Below are positions 18,716 to 26,316 of a stretch of DNA of 64,000 bases, piece after piece. The stretch comes from Melioribacteraceae bacterium. GTDB taxonomy: Bacteria > Bacteroidota > Ignavibacteria > Ignavibacteriales > Melioribacteraceae. Position numbers and translations under genes: made by a program. The stretch's first letter is position 1; each line of letters begins with the position of its first letter. The stretch spans positions 81,001 through 145,000 of the forward strand of contig JAIPBD010000010.1 of NCBI GenBank assembly GCA_021739765.1, read 5' to 3'. The notes under the pieces were generated by a model, which had not been told where the DNA came from, ran no database searches, and saw nothing but the letters and a program-made list of their open reading frames with translations.

Positions 18716-19351
18716 ATGTGTCGATTACTTTATATAAAATCAAAAAATGAATTTGAGATTCCGGAATACCTGAATAGATTTTCTAAAATTTGTAAAAAGA
18801 GCAAAGAATTTCAAGGACACGGATGGGGAATTTCATACATCAAAAATGATGAGTGGATTCACTACAAAAACGTCTCACCGATTTGGGATGATAATCTGAC
18901 ACGGTTCCCAGAATCAAATCAAATAATCGTACATGCCCGAAGTGCTTTTCAGGATAAAGATATTCGCGTCGAAAATAATATGCCGTTTTACGATACTAAT
19001 CGAGTTTTTATTTTTAATGGCGAACTTCGGGGTGTAAAAATTAAAGCTGAAGGAAGAATTGGAGCGGAGAAAATCTTCAATTTTATTAATCGATTTTTCA
19101 AAAATGATTATCTGGAAGCTTTGAAAAAGGGAACTGAAGTAATTATCAAAAGAAGTGGTTATGTTCGTGCGATGAATATTATTGTATCGGACAAATCCAA
19201 TGTTTTTGTCTCATCCACTTTTAATGAAGATCCGGAATATTTTCAAATGAAATTTGCGAATCAAGATGATAGATTAATGATTTGTTCTGAGGAACTGGAA
19301 GGAATTCCAGATTGGAAATTGATCGAAAATAATTCAGTGAGGAAGTTTTAA
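18716..19351 (+). CDS. Class II glutamine amidotransferase-like (EgtC/YafJ type) amidohydrolase in the lysine operon
   Basis: The 211-residue protein begins MCRLL: removal of Met exposes Cys2, the N-terminal nucleophile of class II amidotransferase domains. Other family features are GHGWGISYI (about 38-46), VHARSA (about 72-77, Arg for substrate carboxylate), FNGEL (about 99-103, the oxyanion N-G pair; the usual His before NG is Phe) and a C-terminal CSEELEG. There is no synthase domain, so it is a stand-alone hydrolase like EgtC, which cuts gamma-glutamyl amides. Its TAA overlaps the lysZ ATG by one base (TAATG), so it belongs to the operon. Possible roles are deamidation of the LysW C-terminal Gln or release of lysine from LysW; both are inference. 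Confidence 0.82.
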   Translation: MCRLLYIKSKNEFEIPEYLNRFSKICKKSKEFQGHGWGISYIKNDEWIHYKNVSPIWDDNLTRFPESNQIIVHARSAFQDKDIRVENNMPFYDTNRVFIFNGELRGVKIKAEGRIGAEKIFNFINRFFKNDYLEALKKGTEVIIKRSGYVRAMNIIVSDKSNVFVSSTFNEDPEYFQMKFANQDDRLMICSEELEGIPDWKLIENNSVRKF

Positions 19352-20142
19352 TGATAATCGTGAAAATCGGTGGTGGTGAAAATATTAATATCAGCGGTGT
19401 AATAGCTGATCTCGCGAAACTTGATGAAAAGTTTATTGTCGTTCATGGAGCAAATGCGCTTAGAGATGAACTTGCCCAAAAACTGAATTATGAAAAGAAG
19501 ATTCTTACATCTGTATCAGGCTATCAAAGTGTCTATTCTGATGACGAAGCGCTTGATAGTATGATGATGGCTTATTCAGGATTAAGAAATAAACGCATTG
19601 TTGAAGAGTTTCAAAAAAATGGTGTTAATGCTGTTGGAATTACCGGTTTGGATGGCAAAACAATTCAAGGAAAAAGAAATAAAGGAATCAGGGTTCGTGA
19701 AAATGGGAAGTTGAAAATGCTTCGTGATTTTTCCGGCAAACCCCAGTCTGTCAACACAGATCTTATTAATCTTTTATTGGATAATAATTACACTCCGGTT
19801 TTAACAATGCCAATTATTGATGAAACGGGTTACGCGATAAATTCGGAAAATGATGATGTTGTAGCAGTCCTTCAAAAAGAATTAAAAGCCGGCAAAGTAA
19901 TTCAATTAATTGAAGCAACGGGATTTTTAGAAAATTCGAAAGACGATTCCTCTGTGATACACAAAATCACGAAAGCTGAATTGGAAACTAAAGAGCATCA
20001 AGTAGAAGGCCGTATGAAACGAAAAGTTTTAGCACTAAGAAATTTATTTGAATCTTCCGATACAACCGTTTATATCTCAGACGGTAGAACCGAACATCCG
20101 ATTGAAGACGCACTTAACGGAAAAGGAACGGTGATAGAATGA
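19351..20142 (+). CDS. lysZ: LysZ, LysW-aminoadipate 6-kinase (amino acid kinase family)
   Basis: The 263-residue kinase of the ArgB/acetylglutamate kinase fold phosphorylates the LysW-bound aminoadipate side chain with ATP. Seen are the phosphate-binding MIIVKIGGGE at the N-terminus, VVHGAN near 31-36, GITGLDGKTIQGKRNKGI near 97-115, and the C-terminal EGRMKRKVLALRNL segment, typical for LysZ. The start overlaps the stop of the amidohydrolase gene by one base, and its end overlaps the lysJ start by four bases (ATGA), consistent with tightly coupled expression. Confidence 0.94.
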   Translation: MIIVKIGGGENINISGVIADLAKLDEKFIVVHGANALRDELAQKLNYEKKILTSVSGYQSVYSDDEALDSMMMAYSGLRNKRIVEEFQKNGVNAVGITGLDGKTIQGKRNKGIRVRENGKLKMLRDFSGKPQSVNTDLINLLLDNNYTPVLTMPIIDETGYAINSENDDVVAVLQKELKAGKVIQLIEATGFLENSKDDSSVIHKITKAELETKEHQVEGRMKRKVLALRNLFESSDTTVYISDGRTEHPIEDALNGKGTVIE

Positions 20143-21293
20143 GCAGAACCATAGACTTGCAAAATAAGTATGAATTTGATGTTTATCCAAAGCGTGATCT
20201 TGTTATAAACAGAGGCAAAGGTGCTAAGGTTTGGGATGAAAACGGACGGGAATTTATTGATTGCATCGGTGGAATTGCCGTTGCTTCAGTTGGTCATGCA
20301 AACGAAAACGTCGTTAAAGCAATAAGCGATCAGGCGGCAAAGCTAATCACTTGTCCCGGTATTTTTTACAATGAAACAAAAGCAAAATTTTTAGAAAAGT
20401 TAATTTCGATTGCGCCGCATCCTTTGAAAAGAGCCTTTATTACAAATTCGGGAACCGAAGCGGTGGAAGCAGCGCTAAAATTCGCAAGATTTTCAACCGG
20501 TAAAACGGATTTTATTTGCGCAATGAAAGGATTTCACGGCAGAACTTTCGGCGCGATGAGCGCAACTTTTAAAAAGGAATATCGGGAAATTTATGAACCG
20601 AACGTGCCCGGGTTTTCATTTGTTCCTTTTAATAATATCGAAAAGTTAAAAGATAAAGTAACCGATAAAACAGCCGCGATAATGTTAGAAGTTATTCAAG
20701 GTGAAGGCGGAATTAATATTGGTGAAAAAGAGTATCTAAAAGAAGTAAACAATTTTTGCAAAGCAAACGGTATTTTGTTGATTGTTGATGAAATCCAAAC
20801 CGGATTTGGTCGGACAGGTAAAATGTTTGCATCGGAATATTATGAAATTGAACCCGATATGATGACTGTTGCAAAAGCTATTGCGGGAGGTTTCCCATTA
20901 GGAGCGGTTTTGTGCGCGGAATCTGTTCAAATCCCTAAGGGAAAACATGGCTCAACCTTCGGCGGCAATCCATTGGCTTGCGCTGCGGGATTGGCGGCAA
21001 TGGAATTTATCACAGCTAACGATCTTCCCCAAAAGGCAAAAGATTCAGGTGAATATTTTATCGCTAAAATAAGGGATATCAAATCGGATAAAATTCGAGA
21101 TATAAGAGGACTTGGTTTGATCATCGGAATCGAGCTAAAAGAAAAAGTTCAACCATACATTCTCAAATTGATGGAAGAAAATATTTTAACGCTCCCTGCC
21201 GGCGTAACTGTCCTTAGACTTGTTCCTCCGCTCGTAATAACAAATGAAGAAATCGATCTTGTTGTTGAAAAATTAAGTACAGTGCTTGCATAA
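20139..21293 (+). CDS. lysJ: LysJ, LysW-aminoadipate-semialdehyde transaminase (PLP class III)
   Basis: The 384-residue aminotransferase of the ArgD/acetylornithine group converts the LysW-bound semialdehyde to LysW-lysine, with glutamate as donor. The PLP-binding features are NSGTEAVEAALKFAR near 106-120, IVDEIQTGFGRTGKMF near 214-229, and the Schiff-base lysine in TVAKAIAGGFPLGA (Lys246). Length matches the family. It is the last visible gene of the lysine operon; no lysK deacetylase-type peptidase, homoaconitase, homoisocitrate dehydrogenase or lysN gene follows, so those steps must be encoded elsewhere or replaced. Confidence 0.94.
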   Translation: MSRTIDLQNKYEFDVYPKRDLVINRGKGAKVWDENGREFIDCIGGIAVASVGHANENVVKAISDQAAKLITCPGIFYNETKAKFLEKLISIAPHPLKRAFITNSGTEAVEAALKFARFSTGKTDFICAMKGFHGRTFGAMSATFKKEYREIYEPNVPGFSFVPFNNIEKLKDKVTDKTAAIMLEVIQGEGGINIGEKEYLKEVNNFCKANGILLIVDEIQTGFGRTGKMFASEYYEIEPDMMTVAKAIAGGFPLGAVLCAESVQIPKGKHGSTFGGNPLACAAGLAAMEFITANDLPQKAKDSGEYFIAKIRDIKSDKIRDIRGLGLIIGIELKEKVQPYILKLMEENILTLPAGVTVLRLVPPLVITNEEIDLVVEKLSTVLA

Positions 21294-21436
21294 TTTATAA
21301 CTCAAAACCTGAGCAGAGTAACCAAACCGAATTGGTTTAATTTGGTCGATTGCTGAAAAATTTAACAAATTCCAAAAAAGTTTACAAAATAGGCCTTTAA
21401 TCCATCAAAATCGAGATTAATGACATTAGGGGAATA

Positions 21437-21517
21437 ATGAAAAAAATCTTCAGAAAAGAGTTATTTCTTGTATATTCCGTGTTCTTGAACAATTTTATGA
21501 GAGTTTTTGATGTATAG
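21437..21517 (+). CDS. Possible short leader peptide (26 aa)
   Basis: A small frame starts at ATG 21437 after an AGGGGAA Shine-Dalgarno and runs 26 codons to TAG 21515-21517. It encodes a hydrophobic, basic-start peptide with no recognised family. It overlaps the start of the next lipoprotein gene by eight bases, so it could be a translational leader, or only chance. Confidence 0.25.
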   Translation: MKKIFRKELFLVYSVFLNNFMRVFDV

Positions 21518-21866
21518 AAAAATAATACTAGCAGCAATTTTTGCGTCTATCCCATTGGTTTCTTGTTCATCGCAAAAAGAGGGTGAAAGCGGGAATGATA
21601 AAATGCAAGTGGAAAATTTTGAATTTCCAGACAGTCTAATTTTTGATGGAAGGATTACCCGGGTGGGTAACGAACCTTTCACAAAATTGGGTTTAATGTT
21701 GGATGAAAAAACTGTTTATTTAATTGAGTGTGATTCAGAAACTAAAGAAACACTTCTTGATCACCAAGGTCAATTATATAAAATTTATGCGAAAGAAAAG
21801 CTGGAAACCGCAACCGGAATAAAACTGGTGTTAGCGAAAGCGGAAAAATTAATTGAGAAAAATTGA
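21510..21866 (+). CDS. Small lipoprotein of unknown function
   Basis: The 118-residue product has a lipoprotein signal with lipobox IPLVSC (Cys near 19) followed by SSQKEGES, then a compact domain of about 85 residues with alternating beta-strand pattern (FDGRITRVGNEPFTKLGLML, VYLIECDSE, GQLYKIYAKEK). This resembles small OB-like periplasmic domains but no family is claimed. ATG 21510 is preferred over TTG 21507. The following protease gene starts nine bases after the stop, so the two are likely co-expressed. Confidence 0.6.
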   Translation: MYRKIILAAIFASIPLVSCSSQKEGESGNDKMQVENFEFPDSLIFDGRITRVGNEPFTKLGLMLDEKTVYLIECDSETKETLLDHQGQLYKIYAKEKLETATGIKLVLAKAEKLIEKN

Positions 21867-21874
21867 GGTTATAT

Positions 21875-24166
21875 ATGAAATCATTTTTGGTAGTGTTTAT
21901 AATATGTATTCTTAGCTTTGAACCGATATCGGCACAAACTGTTCAATATCAGAAAGCTGAGGAGAAATCTGAAAACAAACCATATCAAATAGATGCCAGA
22001 CACTTTCTGGCAAAAAAAGATGTCCTTATTACTAATTTTCTAAAGGAAAATCCGAATTACTTTCAAGAGATAAAGCTTAAAAAGAAAACTGCCTGGAATT
22101 TTTCCGTCGGTTCAACTAAAAGTTGGTTCGCTGAGGATCTTACGAAAAATGACGGAACTTATTCGGTGCCTTCAACTTGTAGAGCAGTTGGAACTAATTG
22201 TTATATCTTCGTAGAAAATTCAATTTGGAATACAAGAGTTACTCAAGCTAATGTTAACGCGGTTATGGAAGCCTTTGATAACTCTACCCCGGCAAATAGC
22301 CAAAAAGGGATTTATGAAACTGTAACCGAAGTATTTGGAGATGCACCTGATGTAGATGGTGATCCAAAAATAATAATTTTGATTTTAGATATAGTAGATG
22401 GTTATGAGGCCGGTACAAATTCTGGTTATACTGCAGGATACTTCTACGGATTAAATCAATTTGCCACGTCAGGAAGTAATATTGCAGAAATTTATTATGT
22501 TGATGCCGATCCTTTGGATTTAAGCACTGCTAATGGATTAAATACTGCTCTTAATACAACAGCCCATGAATTCCAACACATGGTGCATTTTAATTATCAT
22601 GATGGATCAAGCGGTAAACCATTCCAAACTACTTTTATAAATGAAGGCTGCTCTGAAGTTTCTTCCGTTGTTTGTGGTTATCCGTTACGCGATCAAGGTT
22701 TGTTTAATAATGAATACAATCATTATTTATTAGATTGGAGAAGTGGTGATGCCGTTCTAAATGATTATGCAAGAGCCGCGCGATATATTATTTATCTATA
22801 CGATCAATTCGGACCAAGAATTTTAGGCAATATAGTTCAAAGCATTAATATTGATATACCAAGTATCAATGATGCATTAAATAAATTGAAACCTGCCACC
22901 TCGCTTCGGTTTCCTGAAACTTTAGAGAATTGGATGGTTGCAAATGCGATAAATAGCACAAGTGTCGACCCGGCTTGGGGTTACTTAACCGCCGGAACAA
23001 ATACCGTTAATCCCAGGAAAGTCTCAAATCCGAACTATTCATCTGGAGTAACTAGAGTTGAACGTGCCGCAGCCGATTATATCGAATTCGAAGGCGGCAA
23101 AAACCTCAAAGTAAATTTTGATGATTTTGGCACCGGAAAATTAATCTTCAAAGCAATTAAGAAAACAAGCACAAACCAAATTGATGTTGAAGATATGGTT
23201 GCGAATACAGAATACACTTTTAGTGATTTTGGTTCGGTTTATGAGTCGATCACATTCGCGATAATGAATGTTGACGCTTTTAATACTTATAATTACTCAG
23301 TTACATCTTCCGGTGAATTTGATGCCGGAAATATCGTGCTAGCCTATGATGAAAATCCGCCCACTGGTGTTTTAGGGTTAGCGAATAGAGATACGGTTTG
23401 TGTCTACTTTGATGGAGTTCCCGGCGGAAAGCTGGATTCAATTCGAGTCGCGCTTCGACAAGCCGGTTCAGTTTCCGGTGGAATTTATGAATTTACCGGT
23501 GAATTAAGACCATCCCCATTGGGTAAAGTACTGATGTCAAATTTAACGGTCACGTCCAATATCGCTGAAAGGCCAGTTTATGACCAACAATCACAAAGTT
23601 ACCCGGTTCCATTTCCAAACTGGATTACCGTTGATTTAAAATCCGCGAATATTGATGTCAGTAAACCTTTCGTTGTTGCATTCATGGTAGAAGGAACATA
23701 TCCGGATAAAAATAGAATTATGATTACCGAACAGCCTTATATCGATAATCACAGCTTCACATTTTTTACTCCCACCGGCAGTGAAACACCTAATTGGTAT
23801 AATATTACCGCTTCGGAGACTACTGCTTATGCATATTTAATCAGATCTTATGTTGGTGTTACTGCAACTGATATTGAGGTTGAGTTAGCGGGAACACTAC
23901 CGGATGAATTTACGGTTTCGCAAAATTATCCTAATCCGTTCAATCCATCTACAAAAATTGAATTTGCATTACCCGTACAAGATAATGTTAAGCTCAATAT
24001 TTATAACGGAATGGGCGAACTTGTCCAAACGGTGATTAATGACGAATTTAGTGCCGGAATACACTCCGTAAACTTCGACGGGAGCGATTTTGCCTCCGGT
24101 ATCTATTTTTACCAAATAGTTGTTGGTAACAGAATCGAAACGAAAAAAATGATACTAATGAAATAA
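21875..24166 (+). CDS. Type IX-secreted HEFQH metalloprotease (M30/hyicolysin-like) with C-terminal sorting domain
   Basis: The 763-residue protein has a signal peptide (ending near ISAQ), then a zinc-metallopeptidase domain with HEFQH at about residues 231-235 and a downstream glutamate in FINEGCSEV, consistent with HExxH peptidases of the M30/gluzincin type. It ends in a type IX secretion sorting domain: YPNPFNPST near 682-690, LNIYNGMGE, and a final SGIYFYQIVVG...KKMILMK. It is therefore expected at the cell surface or released, digesting external protein. ATG 21875 with GAGG upstream is chosen; the in-frame TTG 21863 adds four residues. Peptidase activity is inferred from the motif. Confidence 0.85.
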   Translation: MKSFLVVFIICILSFEPISAQTVQYQKAEEKSENKPYQIDARHFLAKKDVLITNFLKENPNYFQEIKLKKKTAWNFSVGSTKSWFAEDLTKNDGTYSVPSTCRAVGTNCYIFVENSIWNTRVTQANVNAVMEAFDNSTPANSQKGIYETVTEVFGDAPDVDGDPKIIILILDIVDGYEAGTNSGYTAGYFYGLNQFATSGSNIAEIYYVDADPLDLSTANGLNTALNTTAHEFQHMVHFNYHDGSSGKPFQTTFINEGCSEVSSVVCGYPLRDQGLFNNEYNHYLLDWRSGDAVLNDYARAARYIIYLYDQFGPRILGNIVQSINIDIPSINDALNKLKPATSLRFPETLENWMVANAINSTSVDPAWGYLTAGTNTVNPRKVSNPNYSSGVTRVERAAADYIEFEGGKNLKVNFDDFGTGKLIFKAIKKTSTNQIDVEDMVANTEYTFSDFGSVYESITFAIMNVDAFNTYNYSVTSSGEFDAGNIVLAYDENPPTGVLGLANRDTVCVYFDGVPGGKLDSIRVALRQAGSVSGGIYEFTGELRPSPLGKVLMSNLTVTSNIAERPVYDQQSQSYPVPFPNWITVDLKSANIDVSKPFVVAFMVEGTYPDKNRIMITEQPYIDNHSFTFFTPTGSETPNWYNITASETTAYAYLIRSYVGVTATDIEVELAGTLPDEFTVSQNYPNPFNPSTKIEFALPVQDNVKLNIYNGMGELVQTVINDEFSAGIHSVNFDGSDFASGIYFYQIVVGNRIETKKMILMK

Positions 24167-24206
24167 GAATATATCTATTGATATAAGATACTTTAAATTG
24201 ATAAAG

Positions 24207-24305
24207 TCGGTCTCGAAAAAAACAGCAATAAATAAAGTTGTTTTCTATCGAGAGAAGAATTAATTTCTCAAACCGTTTTTGACTAAGCGGCATTTTTGAG
24301 ACCGA
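24207..24305. repeat. Inverted-repeat-bounded element of about 100 bp
   Basis: TCGGTCTCGAAAAA (24207-24220) pairs with TTTTTGAGACCGA (24293-24305): eight bases perfect, one bulged G, five A/T pairs. Inside it lies a smaller pairing GAGAA/TTTCTC near 24253-24270. It sits after the metalloprotease stop and is followed by a T-rich stretch. It could be a transcription terminator with an extended stem, a structured RNA or a remnant of a small mobile element. Confidence 0.4.
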
Positions 24306-24356
24306 TTTTATTTCTCCTCTTTTCAGCCTCCATACTTAGAAATCTTGCATACAAAG

Positions 24357-24364
24357 TATATTTG
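24357..24364 (+). promoter_or_regulatory. Candidate TAnnTTTG promoter element for the DinB gene
   Basis: TATATTTG lies 49 bases upstream of the DinB-family start codon (24413). No clear -33 element is visible. Confidence 0.35.
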
Positions 24365-24412
24365 GATAAAATGTATTATTATATGTGATCATTAATTAAT
24401 TTGGAGAGTGAT

Positions 24413-24961
24413 ATGAGAAAAACTCATTTTTTTGCGATTTTGATCCTCACAATTTCTTTTTTAGCGGTTAAGTCTTACGCTCAAGATTCAGAATTAAGTC
24501 CGTTTCAAAAAGATATATTGATAGGATTCGATTCGCATGTAGATAAAATATCCAGTTTGGCGAATGAATTCCCTGCCGATAAATATGACTGGAGACCGGC
24601 CGAAGGAATTCGCTCGGTAAAAGATTCATTTATGCACTTGGCATCAGCTAATTTTTTCCTTTCCACGTATCTTGGCAAAATGCTGCCGGAGGGAATTAAT
24701 CCGCGTGAACTTGAAAAAACCATCGGCAACAAAGAGGAGGCGCTAAAAATTCTAACCCAAGTTTTTGAACATTCCAGGGATGCAATCAACTCTTTACCCG
24801 CAAGCCAGCTGGACGATGAAGTTGAACTATTTGGACAGAAAGCAACAAAGCGGCGAGTGATTCTCATTATTGAAGATCATATGTCCGAACATCTCGGGCA
24901 ATTAATAGCTTATGCAAGATCAACTGAAGTTACTCCTCCCTGGAGCAAAAAATCTGAATAG
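24413..24961 (+). CDS. Exported DinB-family protein
   Basis: The 182-residue product has a signal peptide (LAVKSYAQ, cleavage near residue 23) followed by a DinB/YfiT-like four-helix bundle: FDSHVDKISSLANEFPADKYDWRPAEGIRSV, a histidine in SFMHLASANF, and a second histidine pair in DHMSEHLGQLIAYARS. These histidines are placed as the metal triad of the DinB fold. DinB relatives are metal-dependent thiol transferases or of unknown function; an exported version is less usual and seen in this superphylum. ATG 24413 follows GGAGA; the frame also opens at TTG 24401. A bidirectional terminator follows. Confidence 0.82.
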   Translation: MRKTHFFAILILTISFLAVKSYAQDSELSPFQKDILIGFDSHVDKISSLANEFPADKYDWRPAEGIRSVKDSFMHLASANFFLSTYLGKMLPEGINPRELEKTIGNKEEALKILTQVFEHSRDAINSLPASQLDDEVELFGQKATKRRVILIIEDHMSEHLGQLIAYARSTEVTPPWSKKSE

Positions 24962-24982
24962 CGGTTTGATTTTAAAAATAAA

Positions 24983-25013
24983 AAAGCGACACAACCATTC
25001 ATTGTGTCGCTTT
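24983..25013. terminator. Bidirectional intrinsic terminator between convergent genes
   Basis: A 12-bp perfect stem (24983-24994 with 25002-25013, AAAGCGACACAA / TTGTGTCGCTTT) and a seven-base loop, with A and T tracts on both sides, lies between the DinB gene (+) and the outer-membrane protein gene (-). It should work for both. Confidence 0.88.
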
Positions 25014-25049
25014 ACTTTTGAGAAGAAGAAATATGCAGAGGAAAATTGA

Positions 25050-25526
25050 TTATAATTTAAACAGAGCGTGCACACCTATAGAAGAAAAATCAGTAGCTAA
25101 GAAATCGTAACTTGCTCCTACTTCAAACATTCCCAGTTCAATTCCGGCTCCAAGTCCATAAGATATTCCACTGTTCCCGCTGAATACACCACCGCCTTCT
25201 ACGGTACCGCCAATCACTGAGTAACCGAATTTACCGATTCCGTATATATTATCAGCCAAATAATATTTCGCGAAACTTTGAACAGGTATAACTGTCATTG
25301 TTAGCAAATCTGAAGTATAATAGTAGAAACTTCCGGTTCCTCCGTATGACAAATTGCCATCTTTGCTTATTCCGTATTGAACAGTTGCTCCGAATCCCAT
25401 ACCCAAATCAAAGACATCTACAATTGCACCGGAAGGTATGCTTAGAGAAGCTCCAATATCAAATTGAGCGTTTGATACTGATGTTAAAAAAAAGAGTGCT
25501 ATGGCAACAGAAAATAGTTTTTTCAT
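25050..25526 (-). CDS. Small outer-membrane beta-barrel protein
   Basis: The 158-residue product has a signal peptide (FFLTSVSNAQ) and alternating amphipathic strands rich in Gly, Tyr and aromatic residues (GFGATVQYGISKDGNLSYGG, YGIGKFGYSVIGG, ISYGLGAGIELGMFEVGASY), ending in a terminal strand HALFKL, with hydrophobic last residues. This is the pattern of OmpA-like or OmpW-like eight-strand porin-fold proteins. It has a good Shine-Dalgarno (GAGGTG). Function is unknown; it stands alone, convergent with the DinB gene. Confidence 0.72.
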   Translation of the reverse strand: MKKLFSVAIALFFLTSVSNAQFDIGASLSIPSGAIVDVFDLGMGFGATVQYGISKDGNLSYGGTGSFYYYTSDLLTMTVIPVQSFAKYYLADNIYGIGKFGYSVIGGTVEGGGVFSGNSGISYGLGAGIELGMFEVGASYDFLATDFSSIGVHALFKL

Positions 25527-25712
25527 TATTCACCTCAATTGTTGGTAAAAATTAATTAGATAGTTTTCAATTGTTTCAGACTTTTACTTCTATTTTTAAT
25601 AATTGATTTCAAGAGCGAAACAATCATATTAGATTGTTGCGAATATGATGCCAATCTTAAATTGCGCGTTTTTAGGAGGAAAAGAGTCTTTATTTGATCA
25701 ACTTGTTGTCAA

Positions 25713-25744
25713 AATCCGACACTAATAAAATGGACTGTCGGATT
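25713..25744 (-). terminator. Hairpin downstream of the 109-residue minus-strand gene
   Basis: A 9-bp perfect inverted repeat AATCCGACA / TGTCGGATT (25713-25721, 25736-25744) with a 14-base loop lies 44 bases beyond the minus-strand stop at 25788. On the minus strand it is followed by a short T-run (TTTTGACAA), so it may be its terminator. Confidence 0.5.
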
Positions 25745-25787
25745 ATTGCAACTGTCTCAGTTTTAGTAGAGGTGTTAGGAGGAGAAG

Positions 25788-26117
25788 TTATTCTGCCAAA
25801 AGTTTGCCATCATAAAAAGGGGTAACGCAAATTAAAGGATTATGAGGAACGTTAAAGTACCCGAAAATATCTTCAAATAAACGGAAATGCATTCCCTGGG
25901 TTTCCAATTTTGAAAAATGTTTGTATTTCATAAACTCACCTTTTTTATTTAAAGGTGAGTCGAAGATTTCCGCATTGGCAAAATCTATTTTTGCCATTTG
26001 TTTCAGGTATGAGATTTTGCTTTCATCATCACCTTCAATCAGATATGATTTCGCTCTAAATTCTTTTACGCTGTCATCTTCAATTACCAAAAAGATATTT
26101 AGTATTGTTTCTTTCAA
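25788..26117 (-). CDS. Conserved-looking cytoplasmic protein of unknown function (109 aa)
   Basis: A 109-residue acidic product with no signal peptide or membrane segment. It starts at TTG 26117 after a GGTGG Shine-Dalgarno. The N-terminal part (ILNIFLVIEDDSVKEFRAKSY) has a beta-strand pattern; the rest mixes short helices and strands. I do not recognise a family. It stands alone between the outer-membrane protein gene and a divergent sensor kinase, and has a hairpin downstream. Codon use is like its neighbours, supporting a real gene. Confidence 0.55.
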   Translation of the reverse strand: MKETILNIFLVIEDDSVKEFRAKSYLIEGDDESKISYLKQMAKIDFANAEIFDSPLNKKGEFMKYKHFSKLETQGMHFRLFEDIFGYFNVPHNPLICVTPFYDGKLLAE

Positions 26118-26170
26118 TTAACCACCAAAAAAATTCTGAAAGGAAGAGCCAAAAGTACAAAAAATGCAGA

Positions 26171-26178
26171 TATATTTG
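26171..26178 (+). promoter_or_regulatory. Candidate TAnnTTTG promoter element for the sensor kinase
   Basis: TATATTTG occurs 139 bases upstream of ATG 26317, in the divergent region between the 109-residue gene and the sensor kinase. The long leader makes the assignment uncertain. Confidence 0.28.
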
Positions 26179-26316
26179 AATTCAATTGTTTTTTAGTAAT
26201 TTCTGTGCTGGCATTAGCCCATATTACTTTTGGTTAAGAGATGCTTGAGAGTTATATTAGGAGAGATTTTTGTCTTAATAATAAACGCTCAGGTAATCAT
26301 TTATCCCGAGAATTTT

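Noticed and set aside
24505-24867. Minus-strand 120-codon frame inside the DinB gene
   Set aside because: Shadow of a well-supported gene; Ser/Leu-rich antisense composition.
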